From positions 1-5,402 of the forward strand of contig JACMJI010000244.1 of NCBI GenBank assembly GCA_014380705.1: a DNA stretch of 5,402 bases, in the 5' to 3' direction. Below are positions 1 to 5,402 of the stretch, in pieces. A program made the position numbers and the translations under genes. This DNA is from Gorillibacterium sp. (GTDB lineage Bacteria > Bacillota > Bacilli > Paenibacillales > NBRC-103111). How positions within the stretch are numbered: the first letter of the stretch is position 1; the number at the start of each line of letters is the position of its first letter. The notes under the pieces were generated by a model that had not been told where the DNA came from, made no database searches, and saw nothing but the letters and a program-made list of their open reading frames with translations.

Positions 1-102
<102 letters not shown>

Positions 103-288
103 TTACCAGCTGGCTTTGCGTACGCCAGGAATCTGGCCTTTGTATGCTAATTCACGGAAACAAATCCGACAGATCTTAAATTTGCGCAAAACGGAGTGGG
201 GACGTCCACAACGTTCACAGCGGGTATACGCCTGTACTTTAAACTTCGGCGCACGCTGTTGCTTAACCTTCATCGAGGTTTTTGCCAT
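103..288 (-). CDS. rpsN: 30S ribosomal protein S14, zinc-binding type (type Z)
   Basis: S14 sits in the head of the 30S subunit, packed against S3 and S10, and is needed for late assembly. The 61-residue product is the short zinc form of the family, where non-zinc forms run about 89 to 101 residues. Four cysteines form the zinc ribbon: C24-x2-C27 and C40-x2-C43. The C-terminal GVRKASW (55-61) is the standard ending. GGAGGT at 303..298 lies 9 bases before the ATG. The gene lies 25 bases after rplE and 30 before rpsH, its normal place in the spc operon. B. subtilis carries a second, zinc-free S14 elsewhere that is switched on by Zur when zinc is short; whether this genome has one cannot be seen here. 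The gene is also called rpsZ or rpsN1. Confidence 0.98.
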   Translation of the reverse strand: MAKTSMKVKQQRAPKFKVQAYTRCERCGRPHSVLRKFKICRICFRELAYKGQIPGVRKASW

Positions 289-313
289 TTCACTTCCACC
301 TCCAAAGTTGGAA

Positions 314-856
314 TTATTTCGCGAACGGCATTCCCAATTGAGTCAGCAATTCGCGGGACTCTTCGTCCGTACGAGCAGTAGTGACGATTACAACGTCCAT
401 ACCGCGGATCTTGTCAATCTTGTCATACTCAATTTCAGGGAAAATTAACTGTTCTTTAAGACCCATTGTGTAGTTTCCGCGGCCGTCAAAGGCCTTGTTG
501 GAAACTCCGCGGAAGTCACGGACACGTGGTAGTGCTACATTGAACAATTTATCCAAGAAATAATACATGCGTTCGCCACGAAGAGTAACCTTCACACCGA
601 TTGGCATACCTTCGCGTAGTTTGAAACCAGCGATGGATTTCTTCGCACGGGTGATAACTGGTTTTTGTCCAGCAATGGTTTGCAGATCTACTAAAGCCGC
701 GTCAAGAACCTTGGAGTTAGAGACTGCATCGCCTACGCCCATGTTGATAACTATCTTTTCCAGCTTAGGAACCTGCATGACGGACGTATAGTTGAACTTC
801 TGCATCATCGCAGGAGTTATTTCGTTCAAGAACCGATCTTTCATTCTTGCAGTCAT
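314..856 (-). CDS. rplE: 50S ribosomal protein L5
   Basis: L5 binds 5S rRNA and helps fix it in the central protuberance of the 50S subunit, where it also contacts the P-site tRNA and forms a bridge to S13. The product has 180 residues, against 179 in B. subtilis. The family signature lies at about residues 58-74 ([17 protein letters not shown]), followed by the conserved [11 protein letters not shown] (77-87), RVRDFRG (111-117) and FDGRGNYT (123-130) stretches, and the usual ending LLTQLGMPF. The start at 856 is set by AAAGGAGGA at 874..866, 10 bases upstream. An internal Met at residue 5 would be 22 bases away, and an out-of-frame ATG at 863..861 is only 3 bases from the site. The gene follows rplX by 30 bases and precedes rpsN by 25. 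Confidence 0.98.
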   Translation of the reverse strand: MTARMKDRFLNEITPAMMQKFNYTSVMQVPKLEKIVINMGVGDAVSNSKVLDAALVDLQTIAGQKPVITRAKKSIAGFKLREGMPIGVKVTLRGERMYYFLDKLFNVALPRVRDFRGVSNKAFDGRGNYTMGLKEQLIFPEIEYDKIDKIRGMDVVIVTTARTDEESRELLTQLGMPFAK

Positions 857-886
857 GTTGCATTATCCTCCTTTCCGACTTCTGTG

Positions 887-1240
887 TTAATCGATGACTT
901 CTCCGGACTTTTTGGCAACCCGTACTTTATCTCCATTGTCCAACACTTTGTAGCTAATCCGTGTAGGTTTACCACTTTTTGGATCGGCCAACATTACGTT
1001 GGATACATGGATTGGAGCTTCTTGGGTTATGATGCCGCCCTGAGGGTTCTTCTGGGAAGGTTTCGTATGCTTCTTCACCATGTTGATACCTTCGACTAGG
1101 ACGCGATTCTCACGCGGGTAAGCAGCCAGAATGCGGCCCTTTTTCCCTTTATCTTTACCGGTAATGACGAATACCGTATCGTCTTTCTTAACGTGGAGCT
1201 TGTTGTTATGAGACTCCAACTTTTTCTTTGTGTGTGGCAT
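887..1240 (-). CDS. rplX: 50S ribosomal protein L24 with N-terminal extension
   Basis: L24 is one of the two proteins that start 50S assembly; it binds the 5' end of 23S rRNA and lies near the exit of the peptide tunnel. The product has 117 residues, about 14 more than B. subtilis L24 (103). The extra length is N-terminal: residues 1-14 ([14 protein letters not shown]) precede LHVKKDD, which aligns with the normal start MHVKKGD. The KOW motif covers about 19-46 ([16 protein letters not shown] within it). Later conserved parts are [12 protein letters not shown] (47-58) and the ending [12 protein letters not shown]. The long start is supported by AGGAGGTG at 1257..1250, and position 15 is CTC, not a start codon. 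Similar extensions occur in Paenibacillus L24 as I recall them. The gene follows rplN by 42 bases. Confidence 0.97.
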   Translation of the reverse strand: MPHTKKKLESHNNKLHVKKDDTVFVITGKDKGKKGRILAAYPRENRVLVEGINMVKKHTKPSQKNPQGGIITQEAPIHVSNVMLADPKSGKPTRISYKVLDNGDKVRVAKKSGEVID

Positions 1241-1249
1241 GTTCGGTTA

Positions 1250-1257
1250 CACCTCCT
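1250..1257 (-). promoter_or_regulatory. Ribosome binding site of rplX, supports the extended L24 start
   Basis: On the minus strand this reads AGGAGGTG, and 9 bases separate it from the ATG at 1240 (11 from the last G of GGAGG). No comparable site lies before codon 15, where shorter L24 proteins begin, so the N-terminal extension is most likely translated. Confidence 0.85.
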
Positions 1258-1282
1258 AAATGGCGGATAAAAGGTTCCGGCA

Positions 1283-1651
1283 TTAGATAACTTCCGGGGC
1301 CAAGGATACTATTTTCATAAAATCGCGATCACGGAGCTCACGGGCTACTGGCCCGAAGATCCGGGTGCCGCGGGGGCTACGATCGTCTTTAACAATGACA
1401 GCTGCATTTTCGTCAAAAGAGATGTAAGATCCGTCTTTACGGCGTGCTCCAAATTTGGTGCGCACGATAACCGCTTTGACTACATCACCCTTCTTGACAA
1501 CGCCACCTGGTGTTGCTTCTTTAACGGAACAGACGATAATATCTCCGATATGTCCTACGCGGCGACCAGTGCCACCTAGAACGCGAATGCACATCAATTT
1601 CTTAGCGCCTGAATTGTCAGCGACGCTCAATCGGGTAAAAGGTTGAATCAT
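1283..1651 (-). CDS. rplN: 50S ribosomal protein L14
   Basis: L14 binds 23S rRNA on the interface face of the 50S subunit, forms a bridge to the 30S subunit and is the docking surface for the silencing factor RsfS. The product has 122 residues, exactly the length of B. subtilis L14. It keeps the opening [16 protein letters not shown], the core [20 protein letters not shown] (46-65), the signature region around 59-87 with [11 protein letters not shown], and the ending [12 protein letters not shown]. The ATG lies 8 bases after GGAGG (1664..1660, within AAAGGAGGG). In E. coli this is the first gene of the spc operon with its own promoter. Here it follows rpsQ by only 31 bases, with no visible promoter, so it is probably transcribed with the S10 genes. 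Confidence 0.99.
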   Translation of the reverse strand: MIQPFTRLSVADNSGAKKLMCIRVLGGTGRRVGHIGDIIVCSVKEATPGGVVKKGDVVKAVIVRTKFGARRKDGSYISFDENAAVIVKDDRSPRGTRIFGPVARELRDRDFMKIVSLAPEVI

Positions 1652-1682
1652 TGAGATACCCTCCTTTCGGCTTCAGTAAACT

Positions 1683-1946
1683 TTAGATAATAACCGCAGC
1701 TTCGATGATTTCGACCAGTCTCCAGTTCTTGTCTTTGGACAATGGGCGGGTCTCCATGATCTTAACCGAATCGCCAATTTTGGCTTGGTTATTCTCATCA
1801 TGAGCTTTGAATTTCTTCGTGTATTTAATACGCTTGTGATACAAGCTGTGCTTCTTGTAAGTTTCAACGGCTACGACAATCGTCTTGTCCATCTTGTCGC
1901 TAACCACTTTACCAGTCTGAACCTTGCGGTCATTGCGCTCTTCCAT
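1683..1946 (-). CDS. rpsQ: 30S ribosomal protein S17
   Basis: S17 is an early 16S rRNA binding protein of the 30S body and has an OB fold. The product has 87 residues, the same as in B. subtilis. The [15 protein letters not shown] segment (14-28) is typical of the first strands, and the S17 signature [13 protein letters not shown] lies at 58-70. The ending EAAVII is also standard. GGAGG at 1958..1954 is 7 bases before the ATG at 1946. An out-of-frame ATG at 1953..1951 touches the binding site and opens only a 7-codon frame, so it was not taken as the start. The gene lies 32 bases after rpmC. In E. coli it ends the S10 operon; no terminator follows it here. Confidence 0.98.
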   Translation of the reverse strand: MEERNDRKVQTGKVVSDKMDKTIVVAVETYKKHSLYHKRIKYTKKFKAHDENNQAKIGDSVKIMETRPLSKDKNWRLVEIIEAAVII

Positions 1947-1978
1947 TGTTCATCCTCCTCTCTTGGTTCGAAAAAGGA

Positions 1979-2176
1979 TTAACCGATTCCGAGTTCCCTT
2001 TCACGCAAAATGGTTTTGGCCCGTGCAATCTCTTTACGCACGTTGCGGATTTGAGTCGGGTTATCCAGTTGGCCGGTGGCCAGCTGAAAACGGAGGTTGA
2101 ACAGCTCTTCCTTAAAACCTGTCACTTTTAGCTCGATTTCGGCTGTGGTCAGGTTGCGGATATCGCTAGCCTTCAT
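1979..2176 (-). CDS. rpmC: 50S ribosomal protein L29
   Basis: L29 is a small helical-hairpin protein at the rim of the peptide exit tunnel, beside L23. The product has 65 residues, against 66 in B. subtilis. It shows the conserved [18 protein letters not shown] run (22-39) and the second helix with [17 protein letters not shown] (39-55), then the typical RERE (58-61). Its ATG overlaps the rplP stop codon as ATGA (2176..2173), which points to translational coupling, probably by reinitiation or by a ribosome that has just finished L16. The binding site lies inside the end of rplP and is a little weaker than its neighbours (GGTGGTGA in place of GGAGGTGA). Identity is certain; the coupling is inferred from the overlap. 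Confidence 0.98.
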   Translation of the reverse strand: MKASDIRNLTTAEIELKVTGFKEELFNLRFQLATGQLDNPTQIRNVRKEIARAKTILRERELGIG

Positions 2177-2601
2177 TCTGCTTCACCACCCAGTTCTTCA
2201 CGTTTTACAAACTTCGTTTTAATAGGGAGCTTGTGGGCAGCAAGACGCATTGCTTCACGAGCAACCTCTTCGCTAACACCAGCAAGTTCAAACAGGATTT
2301 TGCCCGGTTTGACAACGGCAACCCATTTTTCCACATTACCTTTACCACTACCCATCCGTACCTCTAGAGGTTTCTGGGTCACTGGCTTGGAAGGGAAAAT
2401 TTTGATCCATACTTTACCGCCCCGTTTGATGTAACGGGTCATGGCTATACGTGCAGCCTCGATTTGACGGTTGGATACCCAAGCTGGTTCAAGAGCTTTG
2501 AGACCGAATTCGCCGAAAGCGACTTCTGTACCACCCTTAGCATTACCTTTCATCGTACCGCGGTGTTCTTTGCGGTGTTTGACGCGTTTAGGTACTAACA
2601 T
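2173..2601 (-). CDS. rplP: 50S ribosomal protein L16
   Basis: L16 joins the 50S subunit late and shapes the A site, contacting aminoacyl-tRNA and helices near the peptidyl transferase centre. The product has 142 residues, against 144 in B. subtilis. It keeps the start [15 protein letters not shown], the [19 protein letters not shown] run (23-41), the [20 protein letters not shown] helix (44-63), the signature MGSGKG (83-88), and the helix [19 protein letters not shown] (111-129). The start is two bases after the rpsC stop, and its AAGGAGG (2617..2611) lies 9 bases upstream, inside the rpsC coding sequence. The 3' end overlaps rpmC by four bases. Both junctions suggest coupled translation of S3, L16 and L29. 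Confidence 0.99.
   Translation of the reverse strand: MLVPKRVKHRKEHRGTMKGNAKGGTEVAFGEFGLKALEPAWVSNRQIEAARIAMTRYIKRGGKVWIKIFPSKPVTQKPLEVRMGSGKGNVEKWVAVVKPGKILFELAGVSEEVAREAMRLAAHKLPIKTKFVKREELGGEAE
2183..2190 (-). promoter_or_regulatory. Near-consensus ribosome binding site of rpmC inside rplP
   Basis: The minus strand reads GGTGGTGA, one mismatch from GGAGGTGA, with 6 bases between it and the ATG at 2176. It lies within the last codons of rplP, where it encodes part of GGEAE. It is the weakest site in the window, at a junction where the stop and start codons overlap, so coupling to rplP translation may compensate. Confidence 0.65.
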
Positions 2602-2603
2602 GA

Positions 2604-3269
2604 TCAGTTTCCTCCTTCCCGTACAGCTTTCTTCTTAGCCGTAGGAAGTACTTCTCCACGGTAGATCCAGACCTTTACGCCGATCCGTCCGTAGGTGGTA
2701 TGAGCTTCGGCAGTTCCGTAGTCGATGTCTGCACGCAATGTGTGCAACGGCACGGTACCTTCGCTATAGCCTTCACTACGGGCAATTTCTGCTCCGCCGA
2801 GACGACCACTAACCGCAGTCTTGATTCCTTTGGCTCCTGATCTCATCGTTCTTTGCAACGCTTGTTTCATCGCACGACGGAACGATACACGACGTTCAAG
2901 TTGAAGAGCAATGCTCTCAGCAACAAGAATGGCGTCGAGTTCAGGGTTTTTGATTTCCGTAATATTGATATGAACTTTTTTGTTTGTCATGGTGGTCAGG
3001 TACGTCCGGATGTTTTCAACTTCCGCGCCGCCCTTACCGATTACCATACCAGGTTTAGCAGTATGGATAGTGACATTTACGCGATTTGCTGCGCGCTCGA
3101 TATCAATATGGGAAACCGAAGAATCTTTCAGTTTGCCCATCAAGTATTCACGGATTTTTACGTCTTCCATCAATAGTGTACCGTAGTCTTTATTACCGGC
3201 GTACCATTTGGATTCCCAATCACGGATAATGCCGATACGTAGACCGACAGGGTTTACTTTTTGACCCAC
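2604..3269 (-). CDS. rpsC: 30S ribosomal protein S3
   Basis: S3 lies in the head of the 30S subunit at the mRNA entry tunnel and contributes to the mRNA unwinding activity of the ribosome. The product has 221 residues (218 in B. subtilis). It starts [20 protein letters not shown], carries a type II KH domain with the GxxG loop in GMVIGKGG (74-81), and then the C-terminal domain with [20 protein letters not shown] (145-164) and [20 protein letters not shown] (173-192). R131, R132 and K135 correspond to the E. coli residues linked to helicase function. The start codon is GTG (3269..3267), 8 bases after AAGGAGG (3284..3278). That site shares bases with the rplV stop codon. The gap to rplV is 13 bases and to rplP two. 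Confidence 0.99.
   Translation of the reverse strand: MGQKVNPVGLRIGIIRDWESKWYAGNKDYGTLLMEDVKIREYLMGKLKDSSVSHIDIERAANRVNVTIHTAKPGMVIGKGGAEVENIRTYLTTMTNKKVHINITEIKNPELDAILVAESIALQLERRVSFRRAMKQALQRTMRSGAKGIKTAVSGRLGGAEIARSEGYSEGTVPLHTLRADIDYGTAEAHTTYGRIGVKVWIYRGEVLPTAKKKAVREGGN
2611..2617 (-). promoter_or_regulatory. Ribosome binding site of rplP, within the end of rpsC
   Basis: AAGGAGG on the minus strand, 9 bases before the rplP ATG. It falls in the last sense codons of rpsC (Glu-Gly-Gly), so the end of S3 is written in binding-site sequence. Ribosomes finishing S3 will cover this site, which fits coupled translation. Confidence 0.85.
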
Positions 3270-3277
3270 ACGTTTTC

Positions 3278-3284
3278 CCTCCTT
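3278..3284 (-). promoter_or_regulatory. Ribosome binding site of rpsC fused to the rplV stop codon
   Basis: AAGGAGG on the minus strand, 8 bases before the GTG start of rpsC. The rplV stop TAA (3285..3283) supplies its first two A residues, giving TAAGGAGGG. A ribosome ending L22 stops on the site, which should help it or the next one start on the non-ATG codon of rpsC. Confidence 0.85.
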
Positions 3285-3615
3285 ATTTTTCGGATACCAC
3301 TAAAGTGATGTGGCTCGTGCGTTTGTTAATGCGGCTAGCTCTACCCATCGCGCGCTCGCGGAACCGTTTCATTGTCGGCCCTTGATTTGCGTAGACTTGA
3401 GCAATAACCAATTTATTCACATCGAGTGAATAGTTGTGCTCGGCATTGGCAATCGCCGAGTTGAGCAATTTCTCCACAATCGGAGAAGCAGCCCGGGGAG
3501 TATGGCGAAGAATCGCAATCGCTTCGCCTACTTCCTTGCCGCGGATCAAATCAATGACCAGCTTCACCTTCCGAGGAGCGATGCGAATGTATTTTGCATT
3601 TGCAGTAGCTTGCAT
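3283..3615 (-). CDS. rplV: 50S ribosomal protein L22
   Basis: L22 binds all domains of 23S rRNA, and its long beta-hairpin lines the peptide exit tunnel next to L4, where macrolides bind. The product has 110 residues, as in E. coli, and aligns with it without gaps. It has [18 protein letters not shown] (10-27), SAIANAEHN (53-61), the hairpin at about 80-98, and the ending [14 protein letters not shown]82-K83-R84 match the three residues whose deletion gives erythromycin resistance in E. coli, and they are intact. Residue 87 is Glu (GAG, 3357..3355) where E. coli and B. subtilis have Pro. I set the start at the ATG at 3615, 7 bases after AGGAGGT. A TTG at 3633 would extend the frame by six codons, but through the binding site itself. 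Confidence 0.98.
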   Translation of the reverse strand: MQATANAKYIRIAPRKVKLVIDLIRGKEVGEAIAILRHTPRAASPIVEKLLNSAIANAEHNYSLDVNKLVIAQVYANQGPTMKRFRERAMGRASRINKRTSHITLVVSEK

Positions 3616-3621
3616 GGGATT

Positions 3622-3628
3622 ACCTCCT
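3622..3628 (-). promoter_or_regulatory. Ribosome binding site that fixes the rplV start
   Basis: AGGAGGT on the minus strand, with 7 bases from GGAGG to the ATG at 3615. The in-frame TTG at 3633..3631 lies upstream of this site, so the longer reading (residues MRGGNP before MQATANAK) would translate the binding site and is unlikely. Confidence 0.88.
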
Positions 3629-3630
3629 CT

Positions 3631-3646
3631 CAAACATTTCGGTTTG
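3631..3646 (-). other. Small hairpin before the rplV ribosome binding site
   Basis: CAAAC and GTTTG on the minus strand pair over a six-base loop (CGAAAT), five base pairs in all, ending two bases before the AGGAGGT of rplV. It is weak alone. A seven-codon frame (MANRNV and stop, 3650..3630) runs through it and ends just before the binding site, but it has no good binding site of its own. Confidence 0.25.
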
Positions 3647-3652
3647 CCATTA

Positions 3653-3674
3653 CCTGTCTTGGATGAAGACCAGG
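3653..3674 (-). other. Hairpin directly after the rpsS stop codon
   Basis: On the minus strand CCTGGTCTT and AAGACAGG can pair around a CATCC loop, giving 8 base pairs with one bulged G. It starts two bases after the rpsS stop. No U-run follows, so it is not an intrinsic terminator. Together with a weaker hairpin at 3646..3631 it fills most of the 60-base spacer before rplV, the longest gap in the window. A role in mRNA stability or in the rate of rplV translation is possible; chance is not excluded. Confidence 0.4.
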
Positions 3675-3675
3675 A

Positions 3676-3960
3676 TTAGCGTTTACCCGTTTTTTTATCA
3701 TCGTCGCTGTGACCCTTATACGTACGAGTCGGTGCAAACTCTCCAAGCTTATGTCCGACCATATCTTCCGTTACATAGACAGGAACATGTTTTCTTCCGT
3801 CATATACTGCGAAAGTTTGTCCGATAAACTGTGGAAAAATCGTGGAGCGGCGCGACCAGGTTTTGATCACGACTTTCTTGGTCGTACTCGTACCAACTTG
3901 CTCGACCTTCTTAAGCAGATAGCTGTCCACAAAAGGTCCTTTTTTCAAGCTGCGTCCCAT
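3676..3960 (-). CDS. rpsS: 30S ribosomal protein S19
   Basis: S19 forms a complex with S13 in the head of the 30S subunit, near the A-site tRNA and the bridge to the central protuberance. The product has 94 residues (92 in B. subtilis). It starts [20 protein letters not shown], has [16 protein letters not shown] (32-47), and carries the family signature around 54-80 with [20 protein letters not shown] and then EFAPTRT. The basic tail [13 protein letters not shown] is typical of flexible S19 C-termini. GGAGG at 3972..3968 is 7 bases before the ATG. The gene lies 39 bases after rplB and 60 before rplV; that second spacer is the longest in the window and can form hairpins. Confidence 0.99.
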   Translation of the reverse strand: MGRSLKKGPFVDSYLLKKVEQVGTSTTKKVVIKTWSRRSTIFPQFIGQTFAVYDGRKHVPVYVTEDMVGHKLGEFAPTRTYKGHSDDDKKTGKR

Positions 3961-3999
3961 TTATGATCCTCCCTTCGACTAGCATTGTATCGTGCGTTA

Positions 4000-4830
4000 T
4001 TACTTCGTACGGCGACGAACAATATACTTGTTGGAAGCTTTGTTCTTCTTGCGGGTTTTGTAACCAAGTGTTGGTTTGCCCCAAGGAGACAATGGTGATT
4101 TGCGTCCGATTGGTGCGCGGCCTTCGCCACCACCGTGTGGGTGATCCACAGGGTTCATGACAACACCACGTACTTCTGGGCGTCTGTTCATATGACGTGA
4201 ACGTCCAGCTTTACCAATCTTTACGAGCTCGTGGTCACCGTTACCAACGGCACCAACAGTCGCACGACAAACCTTCAAGATACGGCGAACTTCGCCTGAA
4301 GTAAGACGAATCGTTACATATTCTTCTTCTTTACCAAGCAATTGAGCTTCTGTGCCAGCAGCACGCACTAATTGAGCACCCTTACCAGGTTTCAATTCGA
4401 TGTTGTGGATAACTGTACCAACTGGGATGTTCTCGAGTGGAAGGCTGTTACCAACCTTAATGTCGGAACCAACGCCAGATGTGATAACATCATCCACCTT
4501 CAAGCCTTTTGGAGCGATGATATAACGTTTCTCACCATCAGCATAGTGGATCAAAGCGATGTTAGCTGAACGGTTTGGGTCGTATTCGATAGTAGCAACG
4601 CGACCTGGTATGCCATCTTTGTTCCGCTTAAAGTCAATAATCCGGTACTTACGCTTTGCTCCGCCGCCTTGATGACGAACCGTAATTTTACCTTGATTAT
4701 TGCGACCAGCTCGCTTGCTAAGAGGCGCAAGCAATGATTTCTCGGGTGTAGATGTTGTAATTTCCTCAAATGTGGAAACAGACATCCCACGACGTGCCGG
4801 CGAAGTCGGTTTATATTTTTTAACTGGCAT
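4000..4830 (-). CDS. rplB: 50S ribosomal protein L2
   Basis: L2 is the largest and among the most conserved 50S proteins. It binds domain IV of 23S rRNA, is needed for subunit joining and supports the peptidyl transferase centre. The product has 276 residues (277 in B. subtilis). Visible parts are the N-terminal extension with SPARRGMSV (10-18), the OB and SH3-like RNA-binding core including [19 protein letters not shown] (42-60), and the C-terminal signature [20 protein letters not shown] (218-237). H230 corresponds to E. coli His229 (numbered without Met), the residue linked to peptidyl transferase activity. GGAGG at 4843..4839 is 8 bases before the ATG. Translation ends at tandem stops, TAATAA (4002..3997), the only tandem stop I noticed in the window. 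It lies 33 bases after rplW. Confidence 0.99.
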   Translation of the reverse strand: MPVKKYKPTSPARRGMSVSTFEEITTSTPEKSLLAPLSKRAGRNNQGKITVRHQGGGAKRKYRIIDFKRNKDGIPGRVATIEYDPNRSANIALIHYADGEKRYIIAPKGLKVDDVITSGVGSDIKVGNSLPLENIPVGTVIHNIELKPGKGAQLVRAAGTEAQLLGKEEEYVTIRLTSGEVRRILKVCRATVGAVGNGDHELVKIGKAGRSRHMNRRPEVRGVVMNPVDHPHGGGEGRAPIGRKSPLSPWGKPTLGYKTRKKNKASNKYIVRRRTK

Positions 4831-4863
4831 TAAATTTCCCTCCTTACTTCAAAGATAGTGGCA

Positions 4864-5154
4864 TTATACGGTTTCGAAGAATTCCAGTTCTTTGCTATCT
4901 GCGGAAAGAGCAACAATTGCTTTTTTCCATTCAGGGCGGAAGCCGGAGTGCTTACCGTAGCGTTTTGGTTTTTGTGGCATTCTTAGTGTGTGAACACTAG
5001 TTACCTTAACTTTGAAAATTTGTTCGATAGCTGACTTGATTTCCGTTTTGTTGGAGCGGATATCCACTTCAAAAACGTACTTCTTAAGGGCCATTAGATC
5101 GCTGGTGCGTTCGGTAATGACCGGCCGCTTTATAATATCGCGTGGGTCTTTCAT
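4864..5154 (-). CDS. rplW: 50S ribosomal protein L23
   Basis: L23 sits at the exit of the peptide tunnel and is the main docking point for trigger factor and signal recognition particle. The product has 96 residues (95 in B. subtilis). It begins [21 protein letters not shown]15 in the ITER motif corresponds to E. coli Glu18, which binds trigger factor. The hairpin loop around 58-75 ([15 protein letters not shown] within it) and the signature [17 protein letters not shown] (77-93) follow. Its ATG shares one base with the rplD stop (TAATG, 5156..5152), and its AGGAGGTG (5170..5163) lies inside rplD, so translation is likely coupled to L4. The stop overlaps a TATAAT-like hexamer (4868..4863) that I do not consider a promoter. 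Confidence 0.98.
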   Translation of the reverse strand: MKDPRDIIKRPVITERTSDLMALKKYVFEVDIRSNKTEIKSAIEQIFKVKVTSVHTLRMPQKPKRYGKHSGFRPEWKKAIVALSADSKELEFFETV

Positions 5155-5402
5155 TACGCAAACACCTCCTGTACTTTCTCGACCGCATCCTTGGTGATGA
5201 TCAGCTTGTCATATAGCATAACGTCAAGGACGTTGATGCCAACAGCACTAACAAATTTCACACCTGGAATGTTGCGGGCGGACAGTGCCACGTTCTCATC
5301 GAACTCACTCGTAACAACGAGGGCGCGGCGATCAGCTTTTAGGTTTTTAAGCAATGCAATAATTTCCTTCGTCTTTGGTGCAGCAAAGGAAAGCTGATCC
5401 AA
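5154..5402 (-). CDS. rplD: 50S ribosomal protein L4, C-terminal part (cut by window edge)
   Basis: L4 binds domain I of 23S rRNA early in 50S assembly, and its loop lines the tunnel opposite L22. Only the last 82 codons and the stop are present; the full protein is about 207 residues in B. subtilis, and the start and the tunnel loop lie beyond position 5402. The visible part has the C-terminal half of the globular domain: APKTKE (8-13 of the visible part), [15 protein letters not shown] (about 37-51), and the closing helix after [20 protein letters not shown]. The leading TTG codon is an ordinary leucine, not a start. In E. coli L4 represses the S10 operon through the leader before rpsJ, which is outside the window. 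The end overlaps rplW by one base. Confidence 0.97.
   Translation of the reverse strand: MDQLSFAAPKTKEIIALLKNLKADRRALVVTSEFDENVALSARNIPGVKFVSAVGINVLDVMLYDKLIITKDAVEKVQEVFA
5163..5170 (-). promoter_or_regulatory. Ribosome binding site of rplW, within the end of rplD
   Basis: AGGAGGTG on the minus strand, 10 bases from GGAGG to the rplW ATG. It is embedded in the last codons of rplD (Gln-Glu-Val), and the stop and start codons then overlap as TAATG, a typical coupled junction. Confidence 0.85.

Noticed and set aside
294..313. TTCCA/TGGAA stem with the rpsN ribosome binding site in its ten-base loop, a possible regulatory switch.
   Set aside because: Five pairs, four of them not strongly stacked around a large loop, leaves the site exposed; it is within what chance gives in a purine-rich spacer.
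116..448. Open frame of 110 codons on the plus strand opposite rpsN and rplE.
   Set aside because: It lies antisense to two firmly identified genes, has no recognisable protein features and no binding site at proper spacing. The same holds for the other long plus-strand frames (for example 2853-3176 opposite rpsC).
857..886. Possible S8 target site at the rplX-rplE junction, as in the E. coli spc mRNA.
   Set aside because: I could not find the helix with its internal bulges that marks the E. coli site; the spacer is mostly a ribosome binding site.
1281..1305. CCGGAA repeated at the end of rplN and just after its stop on the minus strand.
   Set aside because: Two six-base copies, one of them fixed by coding needs, are too short to mean anything.
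3616..3633. Six-codon upstream extension of rplV from a TTG start.
   Set aside because: The extension reads through AGGAGGT itself, and the ATG at 3615 has ideal spacing and matches the family start.
4863..4868. TATAAT hexamer on the minus strand at the end of rplW, a possible -10 box before rplB.
   Set aside because: It is formed by the last Val codon, the TAA stop and the next base. The hexamer 17 bases upstream reads AGAACT, nothing like TTGACA, and the position is inside a tightly packed operon.
5131..5136. TATAAT on the plus strand inside rplW, a possible antisense promoter.
   Set aside because: It arises from the Ile-Ile-Lys codons of L23, lacks a convincing -35 at the right spacing, and no plus-strand gene lies downstream.

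Overview
The window is an ordinary, intact stretch of the bacterial S10-spc ribosomal-protein gene cluster. All of it is read from the minus strand, so transcription runs from high to low coordinates. In transcription order it holds rplD (3' part only), rplW, rplB, rpsS, rplV, rpsC, rplP, rpmC, rpsQ, rplN, rplX, rplE, rpsN and rpsH (5' part only). That is twelve complete genes and two cut by the window edges. No gene lies on the plus strand, and I see no mobile element, CRISPR array, tRNA or rRNA gene, or accessory gene.

The organism looks like a Firmicute of the Bacillales, most likely Paenibacillaceae (Paenibacillus, Brevibacillus or relatives). Three things point there: near-consensus AAGGAGG ribosome binding sites before almost every gene, the short zinc-ribbon form of S14, and protein sequences that track Bacillus subtilis closely. 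The longer L24 and the L23 tail resemble Paenibacillus proteins as I remember them. The family-level placement is inference from memory, not from a search.

Layout: the S10 part (rplD to rpsQ, 5402 to 1683) runs straight into the spc part (rplN to rpsH, 1651 to 1). The 31-base gap between rpsQ and rplN shows no promoter or terminator, so the two operons of Escherichia coli appear fused here, as in Bacillus. Packing is tight. rplD/rplW share one base (TAATG), rplP/rpmC share four (ATGA), rpsC/rplP are two bases apart, and the stop codon of rplV forms part of the ribosome binding site of rpsC. The largest gap is 60 bases, between rpsS and rplV, and it can fold into two small hairpins. No stretch over 300 bases lacks a gene.

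All the products are structural parts of the ribosome. S19, S3, S17, S14 and S8 belong to the 30S subunit. L4, L23, L2, L22, L16, L29, L14, L24 and L5 belong to the 50S. Several line or surround the peptide exit tunnel (L4, L22, L23, L29, L24), and L2 and L16 sit near the peptidyl transferase centre. Joint transcription and coupled translation keep their supply balanced.

I found no previously undescribed system. The points most worth a second look are a glutamate at position 87 of L22, where a proline is usual in the tunnel hairpin; the 14-residue N-terminal extension of L24; and the structured rpsS-rplV spacer.
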